From NCBI GenBank assembly GCA_902773215.1, contig CACYDQ010000234.1, positions 1 to 10,019 of the forward strand: DNA of 10,019 bases, read 5' to 3'. Under the pieces are notes generated by a model. That model searched no databases. It was not told the origin of the DNA and was given only the letters and a program-made list of their open reading frames with translations. Of this stretch, positions 1 through 5,781 are shown piece after piece. This stretch comes from an uncultured Spirochaetaceae bacterium (GTDB taxonomy: Bacteria; Spirochaetota; Spirochaetia; Treponematales; Treponemataceae). Position 1 is the stretch's first letter; each line of letters starts with the position of its first letter. The translations under genes and the position numbers were made by a program.

Positions 1-673
1 AGAGGGTGTCCTGCTGCCTCTTGGAGTCAGGAGGAGCCATCTTCTTTGCCTTCTTCGCGTCCTTGAACGCCTTGGTCGCGACGGCTATCTCCTCGGCGGA
101 GGCATTCGATGCCTTCGCCTTCTGCAGGGCTTCCTTTGCATCGTCATAGGCGAGCTGCACCTCGCTTTTGGGGCGCAGGGAAATCGACATCTGGGTGGCG
201 GTCCCGTCATCATTGATGATGACGCGGTTGTACATATTGTCCCACTCGGCGAGCCTGCCCTCCAGCTGGATTATGTCCTCCACGGAACCGGTATAGCTGT
301 CGGGAATGAGCGGGTTCGCGGAGATTGCCCCGTCCTGGTCGCAGACAAAGTCGATGTTCGTCAGCGAGTCCACGTCCTCTACGTTTGGCAGCTCCAGCAC
401 CTTGTCGGTTATCTCACTGATGACCCCGATGTACTCAGGGGTCAGTATGCTGCCGTCCTTCGCCTCGATGCTCACGCCGATGGCGAGCATACTGCCGAAT
501 TCAGCCTCGGTATTCTCAAGACGGACATAAGACTCGTCCTTCTGCGGGAAGAACATGCGCGTCGAATTGTCCATCTCCAAGTCTTTCAGGAAGAACCCCG
601 TCGCCCCCGTCAGCAGGACGGAGACGATTACGATAAGAGCGGGATGCTTGAAAAAAGCCCTCAAGAAATTCAT
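1..673 (-). CDS. RND/MMPL-type exporter, N-terminal fragment (runs off left edge)
   Basis: This is the first 224 or so residues of a large inner-membrane exporter of the RND superfamily (MMPL/HAE3-like); the rest lies outside the window. The ATG at 673 has a strong Shine-Dalgarno GAGGTG at 684-679 with a 5-base spacer. Residues 1-10 are basic (MNFLRAFFKH), and residues 11-29 form the first membrane helix. The first extracytoplasmic domain follows, with DNSTRMFFPQKDE, LENTEAEFGS and the segment VEDVDSLTNIDF, a pattern common in this family after the first helix. From about residue 171 the chain turns into an Ala/Lys/Glu-rich, probably coiled-coil stretch up to the window edge. The substrate (lipid, drug or other hydrophobe) cannot be told from this part. 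The gene diverges from an ArsR-type repressor, which probably controls it. The family call rests on sequence style and topology, since the later helices are not visible. Confidence 0.75.
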   Translation of the reverse strand, partial: MNFLRAFFKHPALIVIVSVLLTGATGFFLKDLEMDNSTRMFFPQKDESYVRLENTEAEFGSMLAIGVSIEAKDGSILTPEYIGVISEITDKVLELPNVEDVDSLTNIDFVCDQDGAISANPLIPDSYTGSVEDIIQLEGRLAEWDNMYNRVIINDDGTATQMSISLRPKSEVQLAYDDAKEALQKAKASNASAEEIAVATKAFKDAKKAKKMAPPDSKRQQDTL

Positions 674-692
674 CTTGTCACCTCTTCATTGC

Positions 693-720
693 TTTGAACG
701 CATACGGTTAAACGTTCAAA
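693..720. repeat. Perfect 8-base inverted repeat in the exporter leader
   Basis: TTTGAACG (693-700) and CGTTCAAA (713-720) are exact reverse complements separated by 12 bases. The right arm overlaps operator copy A. GGTTAAAC between them (706-712 region) is another half-site-like word. The repeat could be a second regulator site or a hairpin in the leader mRNA just ahead of the ribosome-binding site. Confidence 0.4.
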
Positions 721-729
721 TAATTAAAC
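711..729. promoter_or_regulatory. Operator-like repeat, copy A (exporter side)
   Basis: This 19-base stretch matches copy B (794-812) at 17 of 19 positions. Its core is an imperfect inverted repeat, GTTCAA-ATAA-TTAAAC (714-729). It sits just past the predicted transcription start of the exporter gene, where a bound repressor would block transcription. Assigning it to the neighbouring ArsR-type protein is inference. Confidence 0.5.
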
Positions 730-739
730 TGATAATCTG

Positions 740-768
740 AATCTACTGTTATTTGCGTTAAGTGTCAA
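740..768 (-). promoter_or_regulatory. Candidate sigma-70 promoter for the RND exporter gene
   Basis: On the minus strand, TTGACA (768-763) is a perfect -35 box. After 17 bases comes TAGATT (745-740), which matches the -10 consensus at four of six positions. Transcription would start near 733, giving a leader of about 60 bases before the ATG at 673. The operator-like repeat at 711-729 would lie just downstream of this start point. Confidence 0.6.
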
Positions 769-794
769 TAACTTTTCGGATTTTTTTTGTTCAA

Positions 795-814
795 ATGTTT
801 AAATAATTAAACAT
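795..814. promoter_or_regulatory. Operator-like palindrome, copy B (ArsR side)
   Basis: ATGTTTAA-ATAA-TTAAACAT is a perfect 8-base inverted repeat with a 4-base centre. It lies one base upstream of the -35 box of the ArsR-type gene. An additional GTTCAAA word (789-795) extends the left side. Perfect AT-rich dyads of about this size are typical of dimeric winged-helix repressors such as ArsR proteins. Its presence at both divergent promoters suggests that one protein regulates both. Confidence 0.6.
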
Positions 815-815
815 C

Positions 816-844
816 TTGACAAAATGACGGTGAGCGAATAATAT
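816..844 (+). promoter_or_regulatory. Candidate sigma-70 promoter for the ArsR-type gene
   Basis: TTGACA (816-821) is a perfect -35 box, followed after 17 bases by TAATAT (839-844) as a -10 box matching four of six positions. The start point would be near 851, leaving a leader of about 43 bases. The palindrome at 795-814 abuts the -35 box, which fits self-repression. Confidence 0.6.
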
Positions 845-893
845 GAAAGAAACGATTATGTTTGTGTGGCGTTAGTGTGTGGGAGAGAGAGTT

Positions 894-1298
894 ATGGAAG
901 GAAGACTTTTTTCTATAGATGAATCGGACTGGCACAGAATCAGGCTGCTCTTCAGTTCCTGCGGCCCCCTCTTCATCGCCTTGGGCGACGAAGTCCGGCA
1001 GCAGCTGGTGCTCGACATAGCCGAGGGCCAGGCAAGCAGCGAGGACGGGATAAACGTCTCCGACCTCAGCGCGAAGTCCAAGCTCTCCCGCCCCGCCATA
1101 TCCCACCACCTGAAGGTCCTCAAGGACTACGGCCTGATCAAGCCGAAGAAGGTCGGAACGCAGATATTCTACACGCTCAGCTTGGACAAGAACCTCGAGG
1201 AGGTCGCGGAGCTGGTCCGCTCCATCCAGAAGCTGATGGCAAAAATCTACCCCGACAAGAACATTCTCGGCGACAGCAAGGAGCAGGAACCCGCCTAA
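894..1298 (+). CDS. ArsR-family winged-helix transcriptional repressor
   Basis: This is a 134-residue DNA-binding repressor of the ArsR/SmtB type, expected to act as a dimer and release DNA on sensing a signal. The recognition helix region is clear: LSRPAISHHLKVLKDYGLI (about residues 65-83), followed by the wing KPKKVGTQIFYTLS. The ATG at 894 is preferred because GGGAG (881-885) lies 8 bases upstream; a GTG at 879 would sit upstream of that site. The usual metal-binding ELCVCDL box is absent: the matching place reads VSDLS, and the only cysteine is near residue 23. The inducer is therefore probably not a soft metal bound at the classic site. The gene diverges from the RND exporter with shared palindromes between them, so exporter control plus self-control is the likely job. 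Its stop overlaps the argH stop. Confidence 0.85.
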   Translation: MEGRLFSIDESDWHRIRLLFSSCGPLFIALGDEVRQQLVLDIAEGQASSEDGINVSDLSAKSKLSRPAISHHLKVLKDYGLIKPKKVGTQIFYTLSLDKNLEEVAELVRSIQKLMAKIYPDKNILGDSKEQEPA

Positions 1299-2761
1299 CG
1301 GGCAGATACGTTCTTCCGCTTCTCCTTGCAGAAGGCTTCAAGCAGGCCCAGCTGTTCCCTAACCCGCTCGGGCGAGGGACCGCCTTTCGTCTTCCGGCCT
1401 TCCATGCAGGCACGGGGGCTTATCTTGCCGAAGATGTCCTCCCCGATAAGCGGCGAACAGGCCTGCATATCAGCAAGCGGCAGCTCCTCGATTCTGGACA
1501 GGCCCTTGTCTATCGCCGTGCGGACCGTAGAGGCAGCAACGGAGTGCGCCGTACGGAAAGGCATGCCCTTGCGCACGAGGTATTCTGCCACATCCGTCGC
1601 GTTCGCAAAGCCCCCCTCCACGCTCTGCTCCAATTTTTCCGTGTTCCACTTCGCGCTCGAAATCATTGCGGTGAACACCTTAAGGTTCGCCTCCACCGTG
1701 TCCAGCGCGTCGAACAAGGGCTCCTTGTCCTCCTGCATGTCGCGGTCGTAAGCGAGCGGGAGGCCTTTCACCATCGTCAGCAAGTTTATCAGGTCCCCGT
1801 AGACCTTGCCCGTCCTGCCGCGGATAAGCTCGGCGAAGTCCGGGTTCTTTTTCTGGGGCATTATCGAAGAGCCCGTGGACCACTTCTCGGAAAGCTCGAT
1901 AAAAGAAAACTCCGTCGTGGACCAGAGGACGATTTCCTCGCACATCCGGCTCAGGTGGGCCTGCAGCATGGCAAAATCGCTCGTGAACTCAATGCAGTAA
2001 TCTCGGTCGGACACGGAGTCTATCGAATTCTCCGTGACGCCGGCAAAGCCCAGGGAACGCGCGACCGCATCCCGGTCCAATGGCAGGGTACTGCCTTCCA
2101 GCGCACCACAGCCCAGGGGCGACTTGTCTATGCGCTTCAGCGAGTCCTCCAGCCGCTCCCAGTCCCGCACGAGCATAAAGGACCAGGCGTTCAGGTGCTG
2201 GGCGAGGGTTCCCGGCTGGGCGTGCTGCATGTGGGTGTAGCCCGTCAGCAGGGTCTGGGTGTGCTTTTCCGCGATTGCGGCGAGAGCTTCTATGAGCGTG
2301 ATTATCTCGTTCTGCAGCAGGGGAATGACCCGGCGCAGGTAGAGCCGCTCGTCCAGGGCAATCTGGTCGTTCCGGCTCCGCCCCGTGTGCAGCTTCTTGC
2401 CCGCCTCCCCTATCCTGTCGGTCAGCGTCGCCTCGATGAACGAGTGGATGTCCTCCGCACTGTAGTCAATCTGGAGCGAGCCGGAGAGCAGGTCGGACTC
2501 TATGCCTTTGAGCCCTTCCACTATCTTGGCCGCATCGTCCGCCCCGATTATTCCCTGCGCGCCGAGCATCGTCGCATGGGCAACAGAACCAGCGATGTCG
2601 TCCAGAGCCATCCGCTCGTCCACGCGGATGGAAGTCTCGAATTCCACCGCCGCCGCGTCCGGCCCCTCGGCAAAACGGCCGCTCCACAGGGCCTTATGGT
2701 TGTCCCCGGTCATCGTCCCGTGAGAAGAGGTCTGATTCTCGTTCTTGTTCTTTTCAGGCAT
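1295..2761 (-). CDS. argH: Argininosuccinate lyase
   Basis: ArgH splits argininosuccinate into arginine and fumarate, the last step of arginine synthesis, as a cytoplasmic homotetramer. Conserved blocks are all present: ALWSGRF (24-30), HTGRSRND (125-132), GYTHMQHAQPGT with the catalytic-type His177 (174-185), and the fumarase/aspartase-superfamily signature GSSIMPQKKNPD (297-308) holding the catalytic serine loop. GGPSPERVREQ lies near the C-terminus. At 488 residues it is slightly longer than usual because of about 17 extra polar residues at the N-terminus. The ATG at 2761 overlaps the upstream regulator stop (ATGCCTGA, 2761-2754), suggesting coupled translation. Met17 (position 2713) would give a more standard length but has no clear ribosome site. 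No other arginine genes are nearby. The downstream end overlaps the convergent ArsR-type gene by 4 bases. Confidence 0.96.
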   Translation of the reverse strand: MPEKNKNENQTSSHGTMTGDNHKALWSGRFAEGPDAAAVEFETSIRVDERMALDDIAGSVAHATMLGAQGIIGADDAAKIVEGLKGIESDLLSGSLQIDYSAEDIHSFIEATLTDRIGEAGKKLHTGRSRNDQIALDERLYLRRVIPLLQNEIITLIEALAAIAEKHTQTLLTGYTHMQHAQPGTLAQHLNAWSFMLVRDWERLEDSLKRIDKSPLGCGALEGSTLPLDRDAVARSLGFAGVTENSIDSVSDRDYCIEFTSDFAMLQAHLSRMCEEIVLWSTTEFSFIELSEKWSTGSSIMPQKKNPDFAELIRGRTGKVYGDLINLLTMVKGLPLAYDRDMQEDKEPLFDALDTVEANLKVFTAMISSAKWNTEKLEQSVEGGFANATDVAEYLVRKGMPFRTAHSVAASTVRTAIDKGLSRIEELPLADMQACSPLIGEDIFGKISPRACMEGRKTKGGPSPERVREQLGLLEAFCKEKRKNVSAR

Positions 2762-3140
2762 TTTTTTTCATCCACTTTTCGATTCCTTCTTTTATGTCGG
2801 AATCGATGTCATGCTCTATGCGGCAGGCATTTTCTTCTGCCTGCTCTTCCGGCACGCCGGTGATTTTCATCAGGAATTTGGTCAAAAGGATATGCCGGCC
2901 ATAGACATCGTTCGCCTTTGCCTTGCCTTTCTCTGTCAGCTGAAGGAAGCTCGTTTCGCCGACGGTGATGTATCCGGTCTCCTCCAGAACGCTCATCGCC
3001 CGGCTGACGCTCGGCTTGGAGACATTGAGCAGCCTCGCCACGTCCACGGCGCGGGCCGCCCCGTTCTTCTTCTGCAACATGAGGATAGCCTCAAGATAGT
3101 CCTCGCCGGACTTATGTATGTCGTCCGCCTGTTTGGCCAC
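2754..3140 (-). CDS. DtxR/MntR-family metal-dependent regulator
   Basis: This is a 128-residue regulator expected to bind DNA when loaded with Mn2+ or Fe2+ and to control metal uptake. The N-terminal winged helix contains GEDYLEAI (12-19) and the recognition helix VSKPSVSRAMSVLEETGYI (40-58), and a dimer/metal domain follows. Predicted ligands are Asp14, Glu17, His83, Cys106, Glu109 and His110. Asp14 is MntR-like, while Cys106 in CRIEH is DtxR-like, so the metal preference is unclear. There is no C-terminal SH3-like domain, as in MntR. I chose GTG at 3140 because GGAGG (3151-3147) lies 6 bases upstream; an in-frame TTG at 3158 would start upstream of that site. The gene has its own candidate promoter and overlaps argH by 8 bases. 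No metal transporter gene is adjacent. Confidence 0.85.
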   Translation of the reverse strand: MAKQADDIHKSGEDYLEAILMLQKKNGAARAVDVARLLNVSKPSVSRAMSVLEETGYITVGETSFLQLTEKGKAKANDVYGRHILLTKFLMKITGVPEEQAEENACRIEHDIDSDIKEGIEKWMKKNA

Positions 3141-3146
3141 TTTTTT

Positions 3147-3151
3147 CCTCC
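3147..3151 (-). promoter_or_regulatory. Ribosome-binding site that sets the DtxR-type start
   Basis: GGAGG on the minus strand is followed by six A residues and then GTG (3140-3138). It decides in favour of the GTG start, because the alternative TTG at 3158 would place this site inside the coding region. Confidence 0.75.
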
Positions 3152-3160
3152 AGAACAAAA

Positions 3161-3206
3161 GTTATAAGATTGCAACCATTGTAACACAAGGAGGAAAAAA
3201 AGGCAA
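3161..3206 (-). promoter_or_regulatory. Candidate promoter and dyad upstream of the DtxR-type gene
   Basis: On the minus strand, TTGCCT (3206-3201) and TACAAT (3183-3178), 17 bases apart, form a plausible sigma-70 promoter. Overlapping the -10 box is an inverted repeat, GTTATAA (3161-3167) and TTGTAAC (3179-3185), matching at six of seven positions around an 11-base centre. A self-regulatory site for the metal regulator is possible, though it is not a recognised MntR or DtxR box. A second, weaker -10 candidate (TATAAC) overlaps its left arm. No clear terminator for ilvB precedes it, so read-through from ilvB is also possible. Confidence 0.4.
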
Positions 3207-3214
3207 TGTCTGTT

Positions 3215-4942
3215 TCAGTCGCCGACGCTCATTATCTGCTCGTAGATTGCCTTGCCGCCGGGAACCATCGGCAGGACCATCTCGTCAATGTCCACCTTGG
3301 CATCGATGACGGCAGCCTTGCCGGACTTGAAGGCATCGTCAAAGACCCTGGCGAATTCCTCCGCCGTGTCCGCCTTGTAGCCCGCGATTCCGTAGGCGGA
3401 GGCAAGGGTCTTCCAGTCCGGGCCGAAGTCCAGGGTCGTCTGGCTGTAGCGCTCCCCGTAAAAGAGGTGCTGCCACATGCGGACGTTGCCGAGCGCGCCG
3501 TTGTTGACGACGACGATTATAATAGGAAGATTGTAATGCTGTATCGTCGCAAGCTCGTTGCAGTTCATGCGGAAGGAGCCATCTCCCGCAATGTGGACGA
3601 CGCGGGCCTTGGGGTTAGCGCACTGGATGCCGATCGCCGCCCCCGTGCCGAAGCCCATCGTGCCGAGGCCGCCCGACGTGATGAAGGTGCGGGGCTTGGC
3701 GAAGGGATAGTACTGGGCAGTCCACATCTGGTGCTGGCCCACCTCGGTCGTGATGAAGGCATCGTCGCCCGCGACCTCGTGGATGTGCTCGCAGATGAAC
3801 TTGGGGTTGATTGAGCCGGAAGGCTTCTTGTCATAGGAAGCGGGATGCTCCGCCTTCCATGCGGCGACCTTGGCAGTCCAGTCCGCGCGGTCTTTTTTCT
3901 CCAGCAGGGGAAGGAGCCGCTTCAGGACGGCCTTCACGTCGCCCACGACGGAGGCCGCGCTCGTGATGTTCTTGTTTATCTCGGCAGGATCCACGTCGAT
4001 GTGCAGGATCTTGCTGTTCACCGCAAAACGGGACGCATCGGAAGTCACGCGGTCGGAGAAGCGGGAGCCGAGCGCAATGATGAGGTCGCTCTCGGTCATC
4101 GCCATGTTGCTCGCCTTTGTGCCGTGCATGCCGACCATCCAGGTGCAGAGGGGATGGGCCGACGGGAAAGCGGACCGGGCCATGAGGCTCTCAGAGACCG
4201 GAATCGAACACTTTTCCGCCAGCTCCAAAAGCTCCGCCTCCGCCCCGGAGATGACCACGCCACCGCCCGCGTAGATGACGGGCCGCTCGGAGGCGTTTAT
4301 CATGTCGGCGGCGGCCTGAATCTCCCCGTCGGAGGGGACGGCCGCGTTCAGCACGCGCTGCATGTTGGACTTGCCGGACTCAATGAGGGGCTTGGAGTCC
4401 GCAGGCTTCTTGAGCGGCTCGAATTCCACCAGGTTGTTCGGGGAGGTGACTTCCTTGGGGATGTCAATCAGGACAGGCCCGGGACGGCCGCTTTTGGCGA
4501 TGAAGAATGCCTCCCGTATGGTCGCGGCCAAATCCTTTATGTCGTGCACCATGAAGTTGTGCTTGGTGATGGGCATCGTTATGCCCGTGATGTCAATCTC
4601 CTGAAAGGAGTCCCTGCCCAGAAGGGGGGTCGGGACGTTGCAGGTAATGGCGACAACCGGGGAAGAATCCATGTAGGCGGTCGCAATGCCGGTGACCAGG
4701 TTCGTCGCGCCCGGGCCGCTCGTCGCCATGCACACGCCCACCTTGCCGGTAGAGCGGGCATAGCCGTCCGCCGCGTGTGCCGCCGCCTGCTCGTGGGCTG
4801 TCAGGACATGGGTAATCCTGTCGGAATTCTTGTAAAGCTCATCGTATATGTTCAGAATCGCCCCGCCGGGGTACCCAAAAATCGTATCCACGCCCTGCTC
4901 GACAAGGCACTCCACCACAACCTGAGATCCGTTGATTTTCAT
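3215..4942 (-). CDS. ilvB: Acetolactate synthase, large (catalytic) subunit
   Basis: This thiamine-diphosphate and FAD enzyme condenses pyruvate to acetolactate (or with 2-oxobutyrate to acetohydroxybutyrate), the first common step of valine, leucine and isoleucine synthesis. At 575 residues it is full length. Visible are FGYPGGAILNIYDEL (22-36), the catalytic Glu51 in AHEQAAAHAADGYAR, SGPGATN (75-81), QEIDITGIT (114-122), the central FAD domain with GMHGT and SRFSDR, and the ThDP/Mg motif GDGSFRMNCNELAT ending in NNGALG (453-485), then VRMWQHLFYGERYSQT. The segment SESLMARSAFPSAHP (250-264) departs from the usual TTTLMG-GAFP pattern. No small subunit (ilvN) gene is adjacent. The start lacks a good ribosome site and lies 32 bases after the membrane-protein gene, so it is probably translated from the ftsH transcript. 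A catabolic AlsS role is less likely given the FAD-type conservation. Confidence 0.92.
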   Translation of the reverse strand: MKINGSQVVVECLVEQGVDTIFGYPGGAILNIYDELYKNSDRITHVLTAHEQAAAHAADGYARSTGKVGVCMATSGPGATNLVTGIATAYMDSSPVVAITCNVPTPLLGRDSFQEIDITGITMPITKHNFMVHDIKDLAATIREAFFIAKSGRPGPVLIDIPKEVTSPNNLVEFEPLKKPADSKPLIESGKSNMQRVLNAAVPSDGEIQAAADMINASERPVIYAGGGVVISGAEAELLELAEKCSIPVSESLMARSAFPSAHPLCTWMVGMHGTKASNMAMTESDLIIALGSRFSDRVTSDASRFAVNSKILHIDVDPAEINKNITSAASVVGDVKAVLKRLLPLLEKKDRADWTAKVAAWKAEHPASYDKKPSGSINPKFICEHIHEVAGDDAFITTEVGQHQMWTAQYYPFAKPRTFITSGGLGTMGFGTGAAIGIQCANPKARVVHIAGDGSFRMNCNELATIQHYNLPIIIVVVNNGALGNVRMWQHLFYGERYSQTTLDFGPDWKTLASAYGIAGYKADTAEEFARVFDDAFKSGKAAVIDAKVDIDEMVLPMVPGGKAIYEQIMSVGD

Positions 4943-4974
4943 GGGGCTTATTCTAGCCTAAGACAGGATTTAAG

Positions 4975-5778
4975 TCAATCTTTCCAGGGGAAAAGGAAGG
5001 ACTTCCAGTGACGGGGTCCGAGCAGTTTCTTGTCGTTCGCAATCAAGTCATCCCAGGGAACTTCCTTGCGCTCGTCCTTGGACAGGCCGGGGTTCACCTC
5101 CAGCCAGTCGTACTTGTACAGGCGCAGGCGGAGTGCCTCCGTGCAGGTAACCGAGATTGTCGCCGGGCCGTTCAGGATTCCCAGGCTGAACACCGCCACG
5201 GCGATATTGACCAAGTTCAAAAATCCCAGCCCGATGGTGAAGAGCGTATTATCAAAGAATAGCATGTAGCATTTCTTCAGGCACTTGCGGAAATCGTTGT
5301 GCATGATGCTCCGTATGGGCAGGAAATACTGCAAGGACAGGACTGTTATGACGATGAACCAGAAGACCAGGCTCATCATAACGAGCCCTAGTATGCTTCC
5401 CTGGGCGGCATAGTAGGGGATGCTGATCATGGCAATCAACAGGACAAATGCCATGTACAGGCCGAACAGGGCCCCGTCCTTGAGGGAAGAGACTATGCTG
5501 CCAAAGTAGTTCGCGAACTTGGGGCCCTCAAAGCTCACAATCTTGAGGGCGTTGTTCCCCTCGGCAAAGAAAAGCACACCCATGATCACGCAGGACAGCA
5601 CGATTGACAGGACAAAGTATGCCCCCTTGGCGGCCTCGGGGCCGGGCAGGGCCCCCGACAGGAATATGAGAAGGTAGCAGAGCGCACCTGACAGCACGGT
5701 AAAGAGGTTTACAACCATCAGATGAAAGAGGTTGTCCCATATATCGCAGAAGTTCTTCTTTATGAGAAAACGAAACAT
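4975..5778 (-). CDS. Polytopic membrane protein, possibly YesL/DUF624-like
   Basis: I do not recognise this 267-residue inner-membrane protein with certainty. It has a short basic N-terminus (MFRFLIKKNF) and about five or six hydrophobic segments near residues 20-43, 51-72, 102-121, 127-152 and 174-204. A soluble C-terminal tail of about 55 residues follows, rich in charged residues and tryptophan (YDWLEVN, VPWDDLIAND) and ending SFLFPWKD. This layout, with an N-terminal WDN segment and a C-terminal LFPWK, loosely resembles YesL/DUF624 proteins. The ATG at 5778 is chosen because GAGGAG (5790-5785), the last two ftsH codons, lies 6 bases upstream; GTG at 5781 would be too close. The start sits 3 bases after the ftsH stop, so translation is probably coupled. 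A partner, adaptor or substrate of FtsH is possible but is only inferred from position. Confidence 0.7.
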   Translation of the reverse strand: MFRFLIKKNFCDIWDNLFHLMVVNLFTVLSGALCYLLIFLSGALPGPEAAKGAYFVLSIVLSCVIMGVLFFAEGNNALKIVSFEGPKFANYFGSIVSSLKDGALFGLYMAFVLLIAMISIPYYAAQGSILGLVMMSLVFWFIVITVLSLQYFLPIRSIMHNDFRKCLKKCYMLFFDNTLFTIGLGFLNLVNIAVAVFSLGILNGPATISVTCTEALRLRLYKYDWLEVNPGLSKDERKEVPWDDLIANDKKLLGPRHWKSFLFPWKD

Positions 5779-5781
5779 CAC

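Noticed and set aside
306..740. Small plus-strand frames at 306-530 and 555-740
   Set aside because: The first lies inside the exporter gene on the other strand and is Ser/Met-rich nonsense. The second crosses the exporter start and the operator region, so it is not credible as a gene.
674..893. Riboswitch, small RNA or attachment site in the longest gene-free stretch
   Set aside because: The region is fully explained by two promoters, operator-like repeats and ribosome sites. No riboswitch core or tRNA-like fold is visible.
1544..2863. Long open frame of 439 codons on plus opposite argH
   Set aside because: It lies across a fully conserved argH frame, extends into the metal regulator gene, has no ribosome site, and its protein has no recognisable motif. 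GC-rich coding bias commonly opens such antisense frames.
3141..3158. TTG start at 3158 for the DtxR-type regulator
   Set aside because: It would place the strong GGAGG inside the coding region. GTG at 3140 has ideal spacing and gives the usual family N-terminus.
3845..5011. Open frame of 388 codons on plus opposite ilvB, and a shorter one at 3206-3814
   Set aside because: Both mirror the ilvB coding frame, have no promoter or ribosome site, and show no family motifs.
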